From Elusimicrobia bacterium HGW-Elusimicrobia-3 (lineage in GTDB: Bacteria; Elusimicrobiota; Elusimicrobia; Elusimicrobiales; UBA9959), in NCBI GenBank assembly GCA_002840355.1, contig PHAL01000007.1:1-64000 (forward strand): DNA of 64,000 nucleotides, written 5' to 3'. The notes below the pieces were generated by a model that was not told where the DNA came from, made no database searches, and saw nothing but the letters and a program-made list of their open reading frames with translations. The stretch's first letter is position 1; the number at the start of each line of letters is the position of its first letter. Position numbers and translations under genes: made by a program. Shown piece by piece: positions 17,693-24,631 of this stretch.

Positions 17693-18657
17693 GGCGTCCC
17701 CGCTATGGCGCGGAAGGTTTTCAGGTCCACGGTCTGCCGGCCGTCCACGCGCGACGACAGCGGCTCCGCGCTGGCTTCCAGCAGCAGGCCGTCGGCCCCG
17801 GCCCGCAGGGCCTGCACGGCGAGGACGGCGGCCCGCTCGCGGCTGCGCGCGGCATGGCTGGGATCGGCCAGCACCGGCAGCCCCGAGATCTTCTGGGCGG
17901 CGGCCATCAGGGCGAAATTCAGCAGCGGCCCGCGGCCGTCGGGGCTGGCGTCGCCGCGCTCGCAGAGGGCCACCTTTTTGGCGCCGTGCGCGAGCAGGTA
18001 CTCGGCTGACAGCAGCCACTCGCGCAGCGTGGAGCGCATGGCGCGCTTGAGCAGCACGGCCCGGCCCGAGCCGGCCGCTTCTTTGAGCAGTTCGTAGTTG
18101 CGCATATTGCGCGCGCCGATCTGCAGTACGTCGCAGACGGCGGCCAGGCGGCCCACCTGGCGCGGGTCCGTGGTCTCGGTGACCAGCGGCAGGCCGGTCA
18201 ACTGCCGGGCGGCGGCGATTATCTTCAGACCTGGCCAGCCCAGGCCCTGGAAAGCGTAAGGCGAGGAGCGCGGCTTGAAGATGGCCGCGCGCAGCGCGTG
18301 CGCGCCGGCGGCCTTGAGCGCCGCCGCCGAGGCCAGGTAGGAGAGGCCGTCCTCCACGGCGCAGGGGCCGGCGATGAAGACCGGCCCGCGGCCGAAAGGC
18401 AGCGGCGAAGAGAAGATCTTTTTGCCCGGCGCGGTCGCTCGCGGGCAGAGCTCGGCGTCGGTGAAGGTCACGGCCGCCACTCCCGGCAGGTTCTCGATGG
18501 CGGGTACGGCGTCGGCGGCTTTTTCGGGGCGGGGGAGGGCCGCGCTGAAGCCGCCGGGGACGGCGCCCATGCGGCAGCCGGGCAGCAGCGCCGCTACGGC
18601 CCGCGCCAGTTCGGCGCGCCGCGCGCGGGGCAAACCGCCTTGGAGTATTATTTTCAT
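17674..18657 (-). CDS. DAHP synthase, type I-beta (ferredoxin-like N-terminal domain)
   Basis: A 327-aa protein. Residues 1-70 form a ferredoxin-like domain and the TIM barrel follows. Metal ligands are seen as Cys in IAGPCAVE, His in DPSHAARS, Glu in LLLEASAEP and Asp in SRVDGRQ. FKPRSSPYAFQGLG and LQIGARNMRNYELLKE are PEP- and E4P-binding segments. This is the AroF form seen in Thermotoga and Bacillus, not the E. coli AroFGH form. In that group the small N-terminal domain mediates feedback control by aromatic amino acids. It overlaps the chorismate mutase stop (ATGA). Confidence 0.93.
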   Translation of the reverse strand: MKIILQGGLPRARRAELARAVAALLPGCRMGAVPGGFSAALPRPEKAADAVPAIENLPGVAAVTFTDAELCPRATAPGKKIFSSPLPFGRGPVFIAGPCAVEDGLSYLASAAALKAAGAHALRAAIFKPRSSPYAFQGLGWPGLKIIAAARQLTGLPLVTETTDPRQVGRLAAVCDVLQIGARNMRNYELLKEAAGSGRAVLLKRAMRSTLREWLLSAEYLLAHGAKKVALCERGDASPDGRGPLLNFALMAAAQKISGLPVLADPSHAARSRERAAVLAVQALRAGADGLLLEASAEPLSSRVDGRQTVDLKTFRAIAGTPCKKHR

Positions 18658-18905
18658 TCAGGGGCCTGCAGCCGCTTGGACTGGCGAATGATCTCGGCGA
18701 AGACGGCGCGGGCGTGGGGGGCGTGGCCTTTTTTGACGGCGGCCGCGGCGTTGGCCAGCACGCGGCGCTCGCGGGCCGGGTCGGCCGCGCGGCCTTTGAG
18801 CGCGCGCAGCGGCGCCGCGAGCGCGAACCTGCGCGAGAGCAGGGCCGCTATCCTGCGGTCCAGCGCGTCTATCCGCGCGCGAGCCGCTGTGAGCTTATCC
18901 GTCAT
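18654..18905 (-). CDS. Chorismate mutase, AroQ type (monofunctional)
   Basis: An 83-aa all-helical protein. RARIDALDRRIAALLSRRFALA is the first long helix with the active-site Arg residues; an Arg-rich REKR-like RERRVLANA follows, then the last helix FAEIIRQSKRLQ. It converts chorismate to prephenate. It is first in the operon and next to the beta-type DAHP synthase; in Bacillus relatives the two are fused, and here they are separate genes joined by an ATGA overlap. The TAGAAT hexamer 8 nt before the ATG implies a leader of only a base or two. Confidence 0.88.
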   Translation of the reverse strand: MTDKLTAARARIDALDRRIAALLSRRFALAAPLRALKGRAADPARERRVLANAAAAVKKGHAPHARAVFAEIIRQSKRLQAPE

Positions 18906-18957
18906 AATATAGAATTCTATTAAAATACGGCGGGGAATAAAATTGTAAAATAGTCAA
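18906..18957. promoter_or_regulatory. Divergent promoter region between the chorismate operon and prfB
   Basis: A 52-bp AT-rich gap in an otherwise G+C-rich region. On the minus strand TAGAAT (18919-18914) lies 8 nt before the chorismate mutase ATG. On the plus strand TAAAAT (18946-18951) lies exactly 6 nt before the prfB ATG. No Shine-Dalgarno is seen for either gene, so both mRNAs may be leaderless or nearly so. The -35 elements are not obvious. Confidence 0.55.
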
Positions 18958-20103
18958 ATGGCTGGAACGCTGGAACTTAAGGATATAAGCAACAAACTGG
19001 AAGAGCTGGACGCGCTGCTCGCCGCGCTGGGCAAACTTTACGGCCTGGAAGACAAGCGCGCCAAGCTGCGCGAGAAGGAAGCCGTCTCAGGCTCGGGCGA
19101 CTTCTGGAACGACGCGGCCAAGGCCCAGGCGCACATGAAAGACCTCAACGACCTCAAGAAGGGCGTGGAGCTGCTCGATACCGTGGCCCGGGAGCTGGAA
19201 GATTTCAAGGTGCATTTCGAGCTGGCGCGCGACGCCGGCGACGCCAGCGAGCTGGGCGTCATCATGGACGGGCTGCAGGCGGTGGAGAAGAAACTGCGGA
19301 TCCTGGATTTCGAACTGAAACTGTCCGACCCCAACGACAAGCTGGACGCCATCATCAGCATCCACGCGGGCGCCGGCGGCACCGAGGCCTGCGACTGGGC
19401 CCAGATGCTGCTGCGCATGTACACCCGCTGGGCGGAGCAGAAGGGCTTCTCGTTTTCCATTACCGATTTCCTGCCCGGCGAGGAAGCCGGCGTGCGCGGC
19501 GTGACCGCCATCATACGCGGCCGCTACGCTTACGGCTACCTCAAGAGCGAGGTGGGCGTGCACCGCCTGGTGCGCATTTCGCCGTTCGACGCCAACAAGC
19601 GGCGCCATACCTCTTTCTCCTCCATCGACGTGCTCGCCGACATCGACGACGACATCGTGATCAAGATCGAGGACAAGGACGTGCACATGGACACGTTCCG
19701 CTCCGGCGGCGCCGGCGGCCAGAACGTCAACAAGGTGGAAACGGCCGTGCGCCTGACCCACGTGCCGACGGGCGTCATCGTGAGCTGCCAGGTGGAGCGC
19801 AGCCAGCTGAAGAACCGCGAGATGGCCATGCGCCTGCTCCGGGCCAAGCTCTACGAAATAGAGATGGACAAGAAGCGCACCGAGATGGAGCGCCACTACG
19901 ACGCCAAGGGCGACATAGGCTGGGGGCACCAGATCCGCTCCTACGTGTTCATGCCCTACCAGCTGGTCAAGGACCTGCGCACCGGCGAGGAAAGTTCGCA
20001 GATAGACGCCGTGATGGACGGCGCGCTGGACCCTTTCATGCATTCCTACCTCTCCTGGGTGGCCGGCGGCAGGAAGAAGCGCAGCGTCAGTTCCGAAGAT
20101 TAA
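18958..20103 (+). CDS. prfB: Peptide chain release factor 2
   Basis: A 381-aa protein. The tripeptide [12 protein letters not shown] contains SPF, the codon-recognition motif that marks RF2 (UGA and UAA). [19 protein letters not shown] holds the GGQ that triggers peptidyl-tRNA hydrolysis. The coding frame is continuous from ATG to stop: there is no in-frame UGA near codon 25, so the autoregulatory +1 frameshift of many prfB genes is absent. The -10-like TAAAAT 6 nt before the ATG and the lack of a Shine-Dalgarno suggest a leaderless message. Confidence 0.96.
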   Translation: MAGTLELKDISNKLEELDALLAALGKLYGLEDKRAKLREKEAVSGSGDFWNDAAKAQAHMKDLNDLKKGVELLDTVARELEDFKVHFELARDAGDASELGVIMDGLQAVEKKLRILDFELKLSDPNDKLDAIISIHAGAGGTEACDWAQMLLRMYTRWAEQKGFSFSITDFLPGEEAGVRGVTAIIRGRYAYGYLKSEVGVHRLVRISPFDANKRRHTSFSSIDVLADIDDDIVIKIEDKDVHMDTFRSGGAGGQNVNKVETAVRLTHVPTGVIVSCQVERSQLKNREMAMRLLRAKLYEIEMDKKRTEMERHYDAKGDIGWGHQIRSYVFMPYQLVKDLRTGEESSQIDAVMDGALDPFMHSYLSWVAGGRKKRSVSSED

Positions 20104-20113
20104 CGCGTGCCGA

Positions 20114-20240
20114 GGGACCTGCGGGGGCGTCCTCGCAGGGGCCTCGCGAGGCCCGAGCTTGCGTAAGCGCGAGGGCCGAGTGAAAGAGCCGGGCCACGGT
20201 GTGGCCCGGCGTACCCGGAGAGGACGCCCCTGTAGGTCCC
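20114..20240 (+). repeat. Structured repeat element, copy 1 (candidate non-coding RNA or 5' leader)
   Basis: 127 bp between prfB and tatD. The closing arms 20114-20134 and 20220-20240 pair by 18 bp (7 outer pairs, a 3x3 loop, 11 inner pairs). The 85-nt core has a first hairpin (GGCCC...GGGCC around CTTGCGTAAG) with an internal GAG/CGA loop, the conserved strand GAGTGAAAGAG, a GGCCAC-GGT-GTGGCC hairpin and CGTACCCGGA. The core is nearly identical to the copy at 48440-48565 (opposite strand), while the arms differ but still pair. It ends 7 nt before the tatD ATG and is followed by TTTT, so it may be part of the tatD leader. Confidence 0.75.
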
Positions 20241-20247
20241 TTTTACA

Positions 20248-21054
20248 ATGCTAATAGAAACACACGCTCATCTCAACGACAAGGCTTTCGACGCCGACCG
20301 GCCCGCGGTGCTGGACAAGGTTTTCGCCGCCGGGGTGGAGCGGATAGTGGAGATCGCCTGCCAGCCCTCCGACTGGGCGCAGGGCGAGGCGTTCTGCGCC
20401 GCCTACCCGGGCAAAGTAGTCTGCGCCTTCGGCGCGCATCCCGAATATACCCGCACCCTGCCGGCCGACCTGATGGCGCGGCTGGAAACTTACATGGCCA
20501 AGCCCTGCGCCGCGGCGCTGGGCGAGGTGGGCATAGATTACTGGTGGGACATAGGCACCAAAGAAGAGCAGCTGGCCCTGCTGGGCTCGCAACTGCCGCT
20601 CTGCTCAAAATTCAACAAGCCGGCGGTGTTCCACGCCCGCAACGGCAAGACCTCCGGCGAGAACGCCTACGCCGACCTGCTGGAGTCTTTGAAGGCCTGG
20701 GACTACCGCCCGGCCCGGCGCTTCCGCGGGGTGCTGCACTGCTTCTCGGGCTCCTGGGAGGACGCGCGGGCGGGCCTGGACCTGGGCCTGTGCCTGGGCG
20801 TGAACGGGACTTTTACCTATAAGAAGAACGACGGCCTGCGCGAGACGGTGCGGCGCGCCGGGCTGGACAACATCGTGCTGGAGACGGACTGCCCCTACCT
20901 GCCGCCGCAGGGCGCCCGCGGCCAGCGCAACGATCCCTCTTTTATCCCGGAGATAGCGGCCATGGTGGCGGGGCATTTGGGGTCAAGCAACCGCGAGATG
21001 GCGGACAAGACCACCGCCAACGCCATCGAGCTGTTCGGGGATCTTGTCAAATAA
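20248..21054 (+). CDS. tatD: TatD family metal-dependent deoxyribonuclease
   Basis: A 268-aa TIM-barrel protein. Metal and catalytic residues are in ETHAHLND (HxH), the Glu of ALGEVGIDYWW, the His of PAVFHARNG, HCFSGS and ETDCPYLPP. TatD enzymes are 3'-5' exonucleases or DNA-repair nucleases in the cytoplasm. The start follows the structured element by 7 nt; the only purine-rich stretch upstream (GTAGG) is inside the element's closing stem, so initiation could depend on its folding. The metH-like gene follows after 9 nt. Confidence 0.93.
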   Translation: MLIETHAHLNDKAFDADRPAVLDKVFAAGVERIVEIACQPSDWAQGEAFCAAYPGKVVCAFGAHPEYTRTLPADLMARLETYMAKPCAAALGEVGIDYWWDIGTKEEQLALLGSQLPLCSKFNKPAVFHARNGKTSGENAYADLLESLKAWDYRPARRFRGVLHCFSGSWEDARAGLDLGLCLGVNGTFTYKKNDGLRETVRRAGLDNIVLETDCPYLPPQGARGQRNDPSFIPEIAAMVAGHLGSSNREMADKTTANAIELFGDLVK

Positions 21055-21063
21055 GGGAAAGAG

Positions 21064-23577
21064 ATGACGAACGAAGAAATTAAGAAACTTTTCGCGGAGC
21101 GGATACCGGTTTTCGACGGGGCGATGGGGACCTACCTGCCCGGCTTCGGCCTGACCGAGAAGGATTTCTCCGGGCATGACGGGCTCAACGAGATGCTCAC
21201 GCTCTCGCGGCCTGACGTGGTGAGCCGTGTGCACGGCGACTACCTGGCCGCCGGCGCGGATTTTATAGAGACCAACACTTTCGGGGCCAACGCCGCGGTG
21301 CTGGCCGAGTACGGCCTGCAGGGCCGCGTGCGCGAGTTCAACCTGGCCTCGGCGCGGTTGGCCCGCGCGGCCGCGGATAAGTTTTCAGACGGGCGCCGGC
21401 GCTACGTGGCCGGTTCTGTGGGCCCCACCAACAAGGCGCTGTTCGTTACCGGCGGCCTGAGCTTCGACGACCTGCGGGATATTTACCTGGAGCAGTTCTC
21501 CGGCCTGATAGACGGCGGGGCCGACCTGCTGCTGCTGGAGACCGCGCACGACGTGCTGAACCTCAAGGCCGGCCTGGCCGCCGCGCGGCTGGCTTTCAAA
21601 AAAGCCGGGCGCGACCTGCCGGTGATCGTCTCGGCCACGATGGACGAGCGCAACAAGATGCTCTCCGGCCACGACGCCGAAGCCTTCTTCGCCGCGGTTG
21701 AGCATTTCCCGCTGGCGGCCATAGGCTTCAACTGTTCCACCGGCCCCGAGGGGCTCGGCCTGCGACTGGAGCGGCTGGCCGCGCGCGCGCAGTTCCCCGT
21801 CTTCGCCATGCCCAACGCCGGCCTGCCCGACGAGAACGGCGCCTACCTGCAGACCCCCGAGAGTTTTTCGGCCGTGCTGGCCGGCTACGCCAAGGGCGGC
21901 CTGCTCAACGCCGCCGGCGGCTGCTGCGGCACCAATCCCGGGCACATCAAGGCCCTGGCCGAAGCCGTTAAGGGCATCAAGCCGCGCGCCCCGCGCGCCG
22001 GCGGCCCCTGGGTGGTGTCGGGCGTGGAGGCCTTGTTCTTCGACGAGATAGAGCCGCCCGCGATGGTGGGCGAGCGCAATAATTCCATAGGTTCCAAGAA
22101 GTTCCGCGACATGGTGGCCGCGGGCGACTGGGCCGGCGCCGTGGCGCTGGCCAAGGCCCAGGCCGCGGCCGGCGCGCATATCCTGGACGTCTGCCTGGCC
22201 AACCCGGAGCGGGTAGAACTGGCCGACGTGAAGACTTTCGCGCCGATGCTGGCCCGCGCCGTGCGCCTGCCGCTGATGACCGACACCACCGATACCGCCG
22301 TGATGGAGGAAATGCTCAAGACCGCGCCCGGCAAGGCACTGCTCAACTCGGTCAATTTCGAATTCGGCGAGGACAAGCCGCGCGCGGCCGCCGAGCTGGT
22401 GAAGACCTACGGCGCCAAGCTGGTCTTCGGCTGCATAGACGCCGACAAGACGCACGGCCTGCCCCTGGACGCCGGGCGCAAGGTGGCCATAGCCCGCCGG
22501 GCCTACGCCTTCCTGACCGGCGAATGCGGCCTGCGGGCCGGCGACATCATCTTCGACACGCTGGTCTTCCCCGTGGCCGTGGGCGGCGAGCATACCCGCA
22601 CCGCGCACGAGACCATCAAGGCCATAGAGACCATCAAGAAAGAATTCCCCGGCGTTAAGACCATACTGGGCGTGAGCAATGTCTCGTTCGGCCTGCCCCC
22701 GGCCAGCCGCGAGGTGCTCAATTCCGTCTTCCTGCACCACGCCGTGAAGGCCGGCCTGGACCTGGCTATAGTCAACATAGAGAAACTTAAGCGCTACGCC
22801 GGCATCTCCGCCGAGGAGCGGGAGCTGGCCGAGGACCTGGTCTTCGCCCGCCACCCCGACGCCGCGGCGAAGTTCGCCGCGCGCTACCGCGACGCCAAGA
22901 AGGGCCCCGCCGCCGCGGCCGCCCCGGGCGCGCCGCCCGCAGAGGCGCTGCGCCTGGCCGTGCTGGGCGGCACGCGCGCCGGCATAGAAGAGGCCGTAGC
23001 GGCGCTGCTCAAGACCGAGAACCCACTGGACATCATCAACGGCCCGGTGATGCGGGCCATGGCCGAGGTGGGCAAACAATTCGCCTGCGGCGACCTGATA
23101 GTGACCGAGGTGCTGCAGAGCGCCGAGGCTGCCAAGGCCGCCGTGACGGCGCTGGAGCCGGCGCTCAAGGCCCAGAAAGCCCCGCGCCGCGGCCGCGTGC
23201 TGCTGGCCACCGTAAAGGGCGACGTGCACGACATCGGCAAGAACCTGGTGGGCATCATCTTCGAGAGCAACGGCTTCGACGTGGAGGACCTGGGCGTCAA
23301 GGTGGCGCCCGAGGACATAGCCGCCGCGGCCGCCAGGTCCCGCCCGGACTTCATAGGCCTGTCCGGCCTGCTGGTGCGCTCCTGCGAGCAGATGACGGTG
23401 ACCGCGCGCGAACTCGCCAAGGCGGGGCTGACATGTCCGCTGCTGGTGGGCGGCGCCGCGCTGACCCCCAAATTCACCGAGACCAATATAGTCCCCAATT
23501 ATAAAGGCCCCGTCTTCTACGCCAAAGACGCGATGGAAGGCCTGAACTACGCGCTGCAGAAAGTGAGCGCCGCGTGA
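21064..23577 (+). CDS. metH: Cobalamin-dependent methionine synthase, catalytic part (no activation domain)
   Basis: An 837-aa protein with three MetH modules. Residues 1-310 are the homocysteine barrel (PVFDGAMGT; Zn Cys residues in GFNCSTG near 223 and GGCCGTNPGH near 286-287). Residues 320-600 are the methyltetrahydrofolate barrel (VGERNNSIGSKKF, HILDVCLANPERVE). Residues 625-837 are the B12 cap and Rossmann module, with GDVHDIGKNLVG (the DxHxxG lower-ligand motif). The usual 330-residue SAM-dependent reactivation domain is missing; it is supplied by the next gene, whose GTG overlaps this stop. No cobalamin riboswitch is visible, and the upstream gene is only 9 nt away. Confidence 0.93.
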   Translation: MTNEEIKKLFAERIPVFDGAMGTYLPGFGLTEKDFSGHDGLNEMLTLSRPDVVSRVHGDYLAAGADFIETNTFGANAAVLAEYGLQGRVREFNLASARLARAAADKFSDGRRRYVAGSVGPTNKALFVTGGLSFDDLRDIYLEQFSGLIDGGADLLLLETAHDVLNLKAGLAAARLAFKKAGRDLPVIVSATMDERNKMLSGHDAEAFFAAVEHFPLAAIGFNCSTGPEGLGLRLERLAARAQFPVFAMPNAGLPDENGAYLQTPESFSAVLAGYAKGGLLNAAGGCCGTNPGHIKALAEAVKGIKPRAPRAGGPWVVSGVEALFFDEIEPPAMVGERNNSIGSKKFRDMVAAGDWAGAVALAKAQAAAGAHILDVCLANPERVELADVKTFAPMLARAVRLPLMTDTTDTAVMEEMLKTAPGKALLNSVNFEFGEDKPRAAAELVKTYGAKLVFGCIDADKTHGLPLDAGRKVAIARRAYAFLTGECGLRAGDIIFDTLVFPVAVGGEHTRTAHETIKAIETIKKEFPGVKTILGVSNVSFGLPPASREVLNSVFLHHAVKAGLDLAIVNIEKLKRYAGISAEERELAEDLVFARHPDAAAKFAARYRDAKKGPAAAAAPGAPPAEALRLAVLGGTRAGIEEAVAALLKTENPLDIINGPVMRAMAEVGKQFACGDLIVTEVLQSAEAAKAAVTALEPALKAQKAPRRGRVLLATVKGDVHDIGKNLVGIIFESNGFDVEDLGVKVAPEDIAAAAARSRPDFIGLSGLLVRSCEQMTVTARELAKAGLTCPLLVGGAALTPKFTETNIVPNYKGPVFYAKDAMEGLNYALQKVSAA

Positions 23578-24362
23578 GCAATCGTTTCTCGCCGGACCAG
23601 ATCCCGGTCCCCGAGGACCTGGATCGCCATTTTGTCGAGCCGTCCCTGACGGAGCTGTTCGACAATATGGATGAGGACCTGTTCAACCTGCGTTTCCTCG
23701 GTTTGAAGAAAGCGCAGGAGGAGAAGCGGCTGGAGGCGCAGAAGCTGCTGGCCGCGCTGAAAGCGGACATAGTCGCCGGCGGCCTGATCAAGCCCCGCGG
23801 CGTCTACCGTTTTTTTGCGGTCAACTCCGAAGGCGACGATCTGGTCTTTTACGGCCCCGCCGGAGAGCGGGCGGCCGTTTTTAATTTTCCGCGCCAGAGC
23901 GCCGGCGAAAGATTGTGCCTGGCGGATTTCGCGGCGCCCGCGGCTGGGGGCGGGAGGGATTACGCCGCGCTGCTGGCGGTGACCTGCGGCGAGGGCGTGC
24001 TGGAGATCTCGAAACGGGAGCGGGCGGCCGGCAACTATGTCCGCTCCTACATGATAGAGGCGCTGGCGCTGACGCTGGCCGAAGCCGCCGCCGACGTGGT
24101 GCATTACCGGATCAGGCAGGCCTGGGGCATAGCCGAAGAAAATCCGGTCAAACCGCTGCTGCGCAGCAAGTACGCCGGCAAGCGCTACTCTTTCGGCTAC
24201 CCCGTAGCCCCGGACCTGGCCAACCAGCGCGGGCTGTTCGACCTGCTGCGCCCGGAGCCGGACGCCGGCATAAAACTCACCGAGGGCTACATGATGGATC
24301 CCGAGGCCTCGGTGTCCGCCATAGTCTTCCACAACCCCAAAGCCGTTTACTTCGGGATCTGA
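23574..24362 (+). CDS. Methionine synthase activation (SAM-binding reactivation) domain as a separate protein
   Basis: A 262-aa protein matching the C-terminal domain of MetH: FLGLKKAQEEK, the SAM-binding RGVYRFF, YMIEALALTLAEAAADVVH, GKRYSFGYPVAPDLANQRGLFDLL and LTEGYMMDPEASVSAIVFHNPKA. In MetH this domain reductively remethylates cob(II)alamin with SAM and flavodoxin. Split activation domains are known, for example in Thermotoga. The GTG start overlaps the metH stop (GTGA), so the two halves are co-translated. The first 60 residues (charged, helical) have no counterpart I recognise and may dock onto the catalytic subunit. Confidence 0.9.
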   Translation: MSNRFSPDQIPVPEDLDRHFVEPSLTELFDNMDEDLFNLRFLGLKKAQEEKRLEAQKLLAALKADIVAGGLIKPRGVYRFFAVNSEGDDLVFYGPAGERAAVFNFPRQSAGERLCLADFAAPAAGGGRDYAALLAVTCGEGVLEISKRERAAGNYVRSYMIEALALTLAEAAADVVHYRIRQAWGIAEENPVKPLLRSKYAGKRYSFGYPVAPDLANQRGLFDLLRPEPDAGIKLTEGYMMDPEASVSAIVFHNPKAVYFGI

Positions 24363-24380
24363 GTAGGACTTTTTTGGGTC

Positions 24381-24461
24381 TTGACACCTGCCCTTCGTCT
24401 GCTATACTATTGATGGGTCCGCGGCCCCTCTCAGTGGGTTTCTCGCGGACCCTTTCTTTTT
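24381..24461 (+). ncRNA. Small RNA A1 with its promoter
   Basis: A strong promoter (TTGACA 24381-24386, 16-nt spacer, TATACT 24403-24408) places +1 at about 24415, exactly the first base of a 9-bp stem (24415-24423 with 24444-24452). The 20-nt loop contains GCCCCTCTCAGTGGGTT, and TTTCTTTTT follows the stem. The predicted transcript is only about 47 nt, or about 78 nt if it ends at the next terminator (24469-24492). A paralogue with an identical layout lies 139 bp downstream. No open reading frame is present. Confidence 0.75.
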
Positions 24462-24468
24462 GTGCCGT

Positions 24469-24492
24469 CGCCGCTGTTGCAGCGGCGTTTTT
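24469..24492 (+). terminator. Intrinsic terminator after small RNA A1
   Basis: A 7-bp hairpin CGCCGCT/AGCGGCG with loop GTTGC is followed by five T residues. It is a second hairpin just downstream of the A1 stem-loop and may define the real 3' end. Confidence 0.7.
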
Positions 24493-24519
24493 AATTGCGG
24501 AAAGCCGTGTGGTCGGGGG

Positions 24520-24599
24520 TTGACAAGTTAATCCTGTCTGCTATACTATGAATGAGCCCGCAGCCCCTTTCAGTGGGTTATGCGGGCTCTTCACTTTTT
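24520..24599 (+). ncRNA. Small RNA A2 with its promoter
   Basis: The promoter is TTGACA 24520-24525, a 16-nt spacer and TATACT 24542-24547. The predicted +1 near 24554 again coincides with the first base of a 9-bp stem (24554-24562 with 24581-24589). The loop GCCCCTTTCAGTGGGTT differs from A1 by one base. Three stem positions change compared with A1, and all three partners change to keep pairing. A T-rich tract follows, then a second terminator hairpin. Confidence 0.75.
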
Positions 24600-24631
24600 G
24601 CCGCCGGGTTTGGCCCGGCGGCCTATTTTTT
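24600..24631. terminator. Intrinsic terminator shared by small RNA A2 and the WG gene
   Basis: A 9-bp hairpin GCCGCCGGG/CCCGGCGGC with a 5-nt loop, then CTATTTTTTG on the plus strand. It abuts the stop codon of the convergent WG-repeat gene. Confidence 0.75.

Noticed and set aside
18958-19060. Programmed +1 frameshift in prfB
   Set aside because: The reading frame is continuous from ATG 18958, with no in-frame TGA or CTTTGA-type slippery site near codon 25.
20114-20240. Structured element as RNase P RNA, tmRNA, SRP RNA, attC site or MITE
   Set aside because: Diagnostic conserved segments of those RNAs were not found. There are two copies, the arms are not conserved as terminal repeats, there is no target-site duplication, and no attC core sites are present.
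21055-21063. Cobalamin or SAM riboswitch before metH
   Set aside because: Only 9 nt separate tatD and metH, so there is no room for an aptamer.
21385-23229. Long open frame antisense to metH
   Set aside because: Same composition effect. The sense strand carries the Zn, folate and B12 motifs in order.
24381-24600. Simple terminator pair rather than small RNAs
   Set aside because: Each hairpin is directly preceded by a near-consensus promoter whose +1 is the first stem base, and the loop is conserved while the stem covaries. A terminator for the upstream gene needs none of this.
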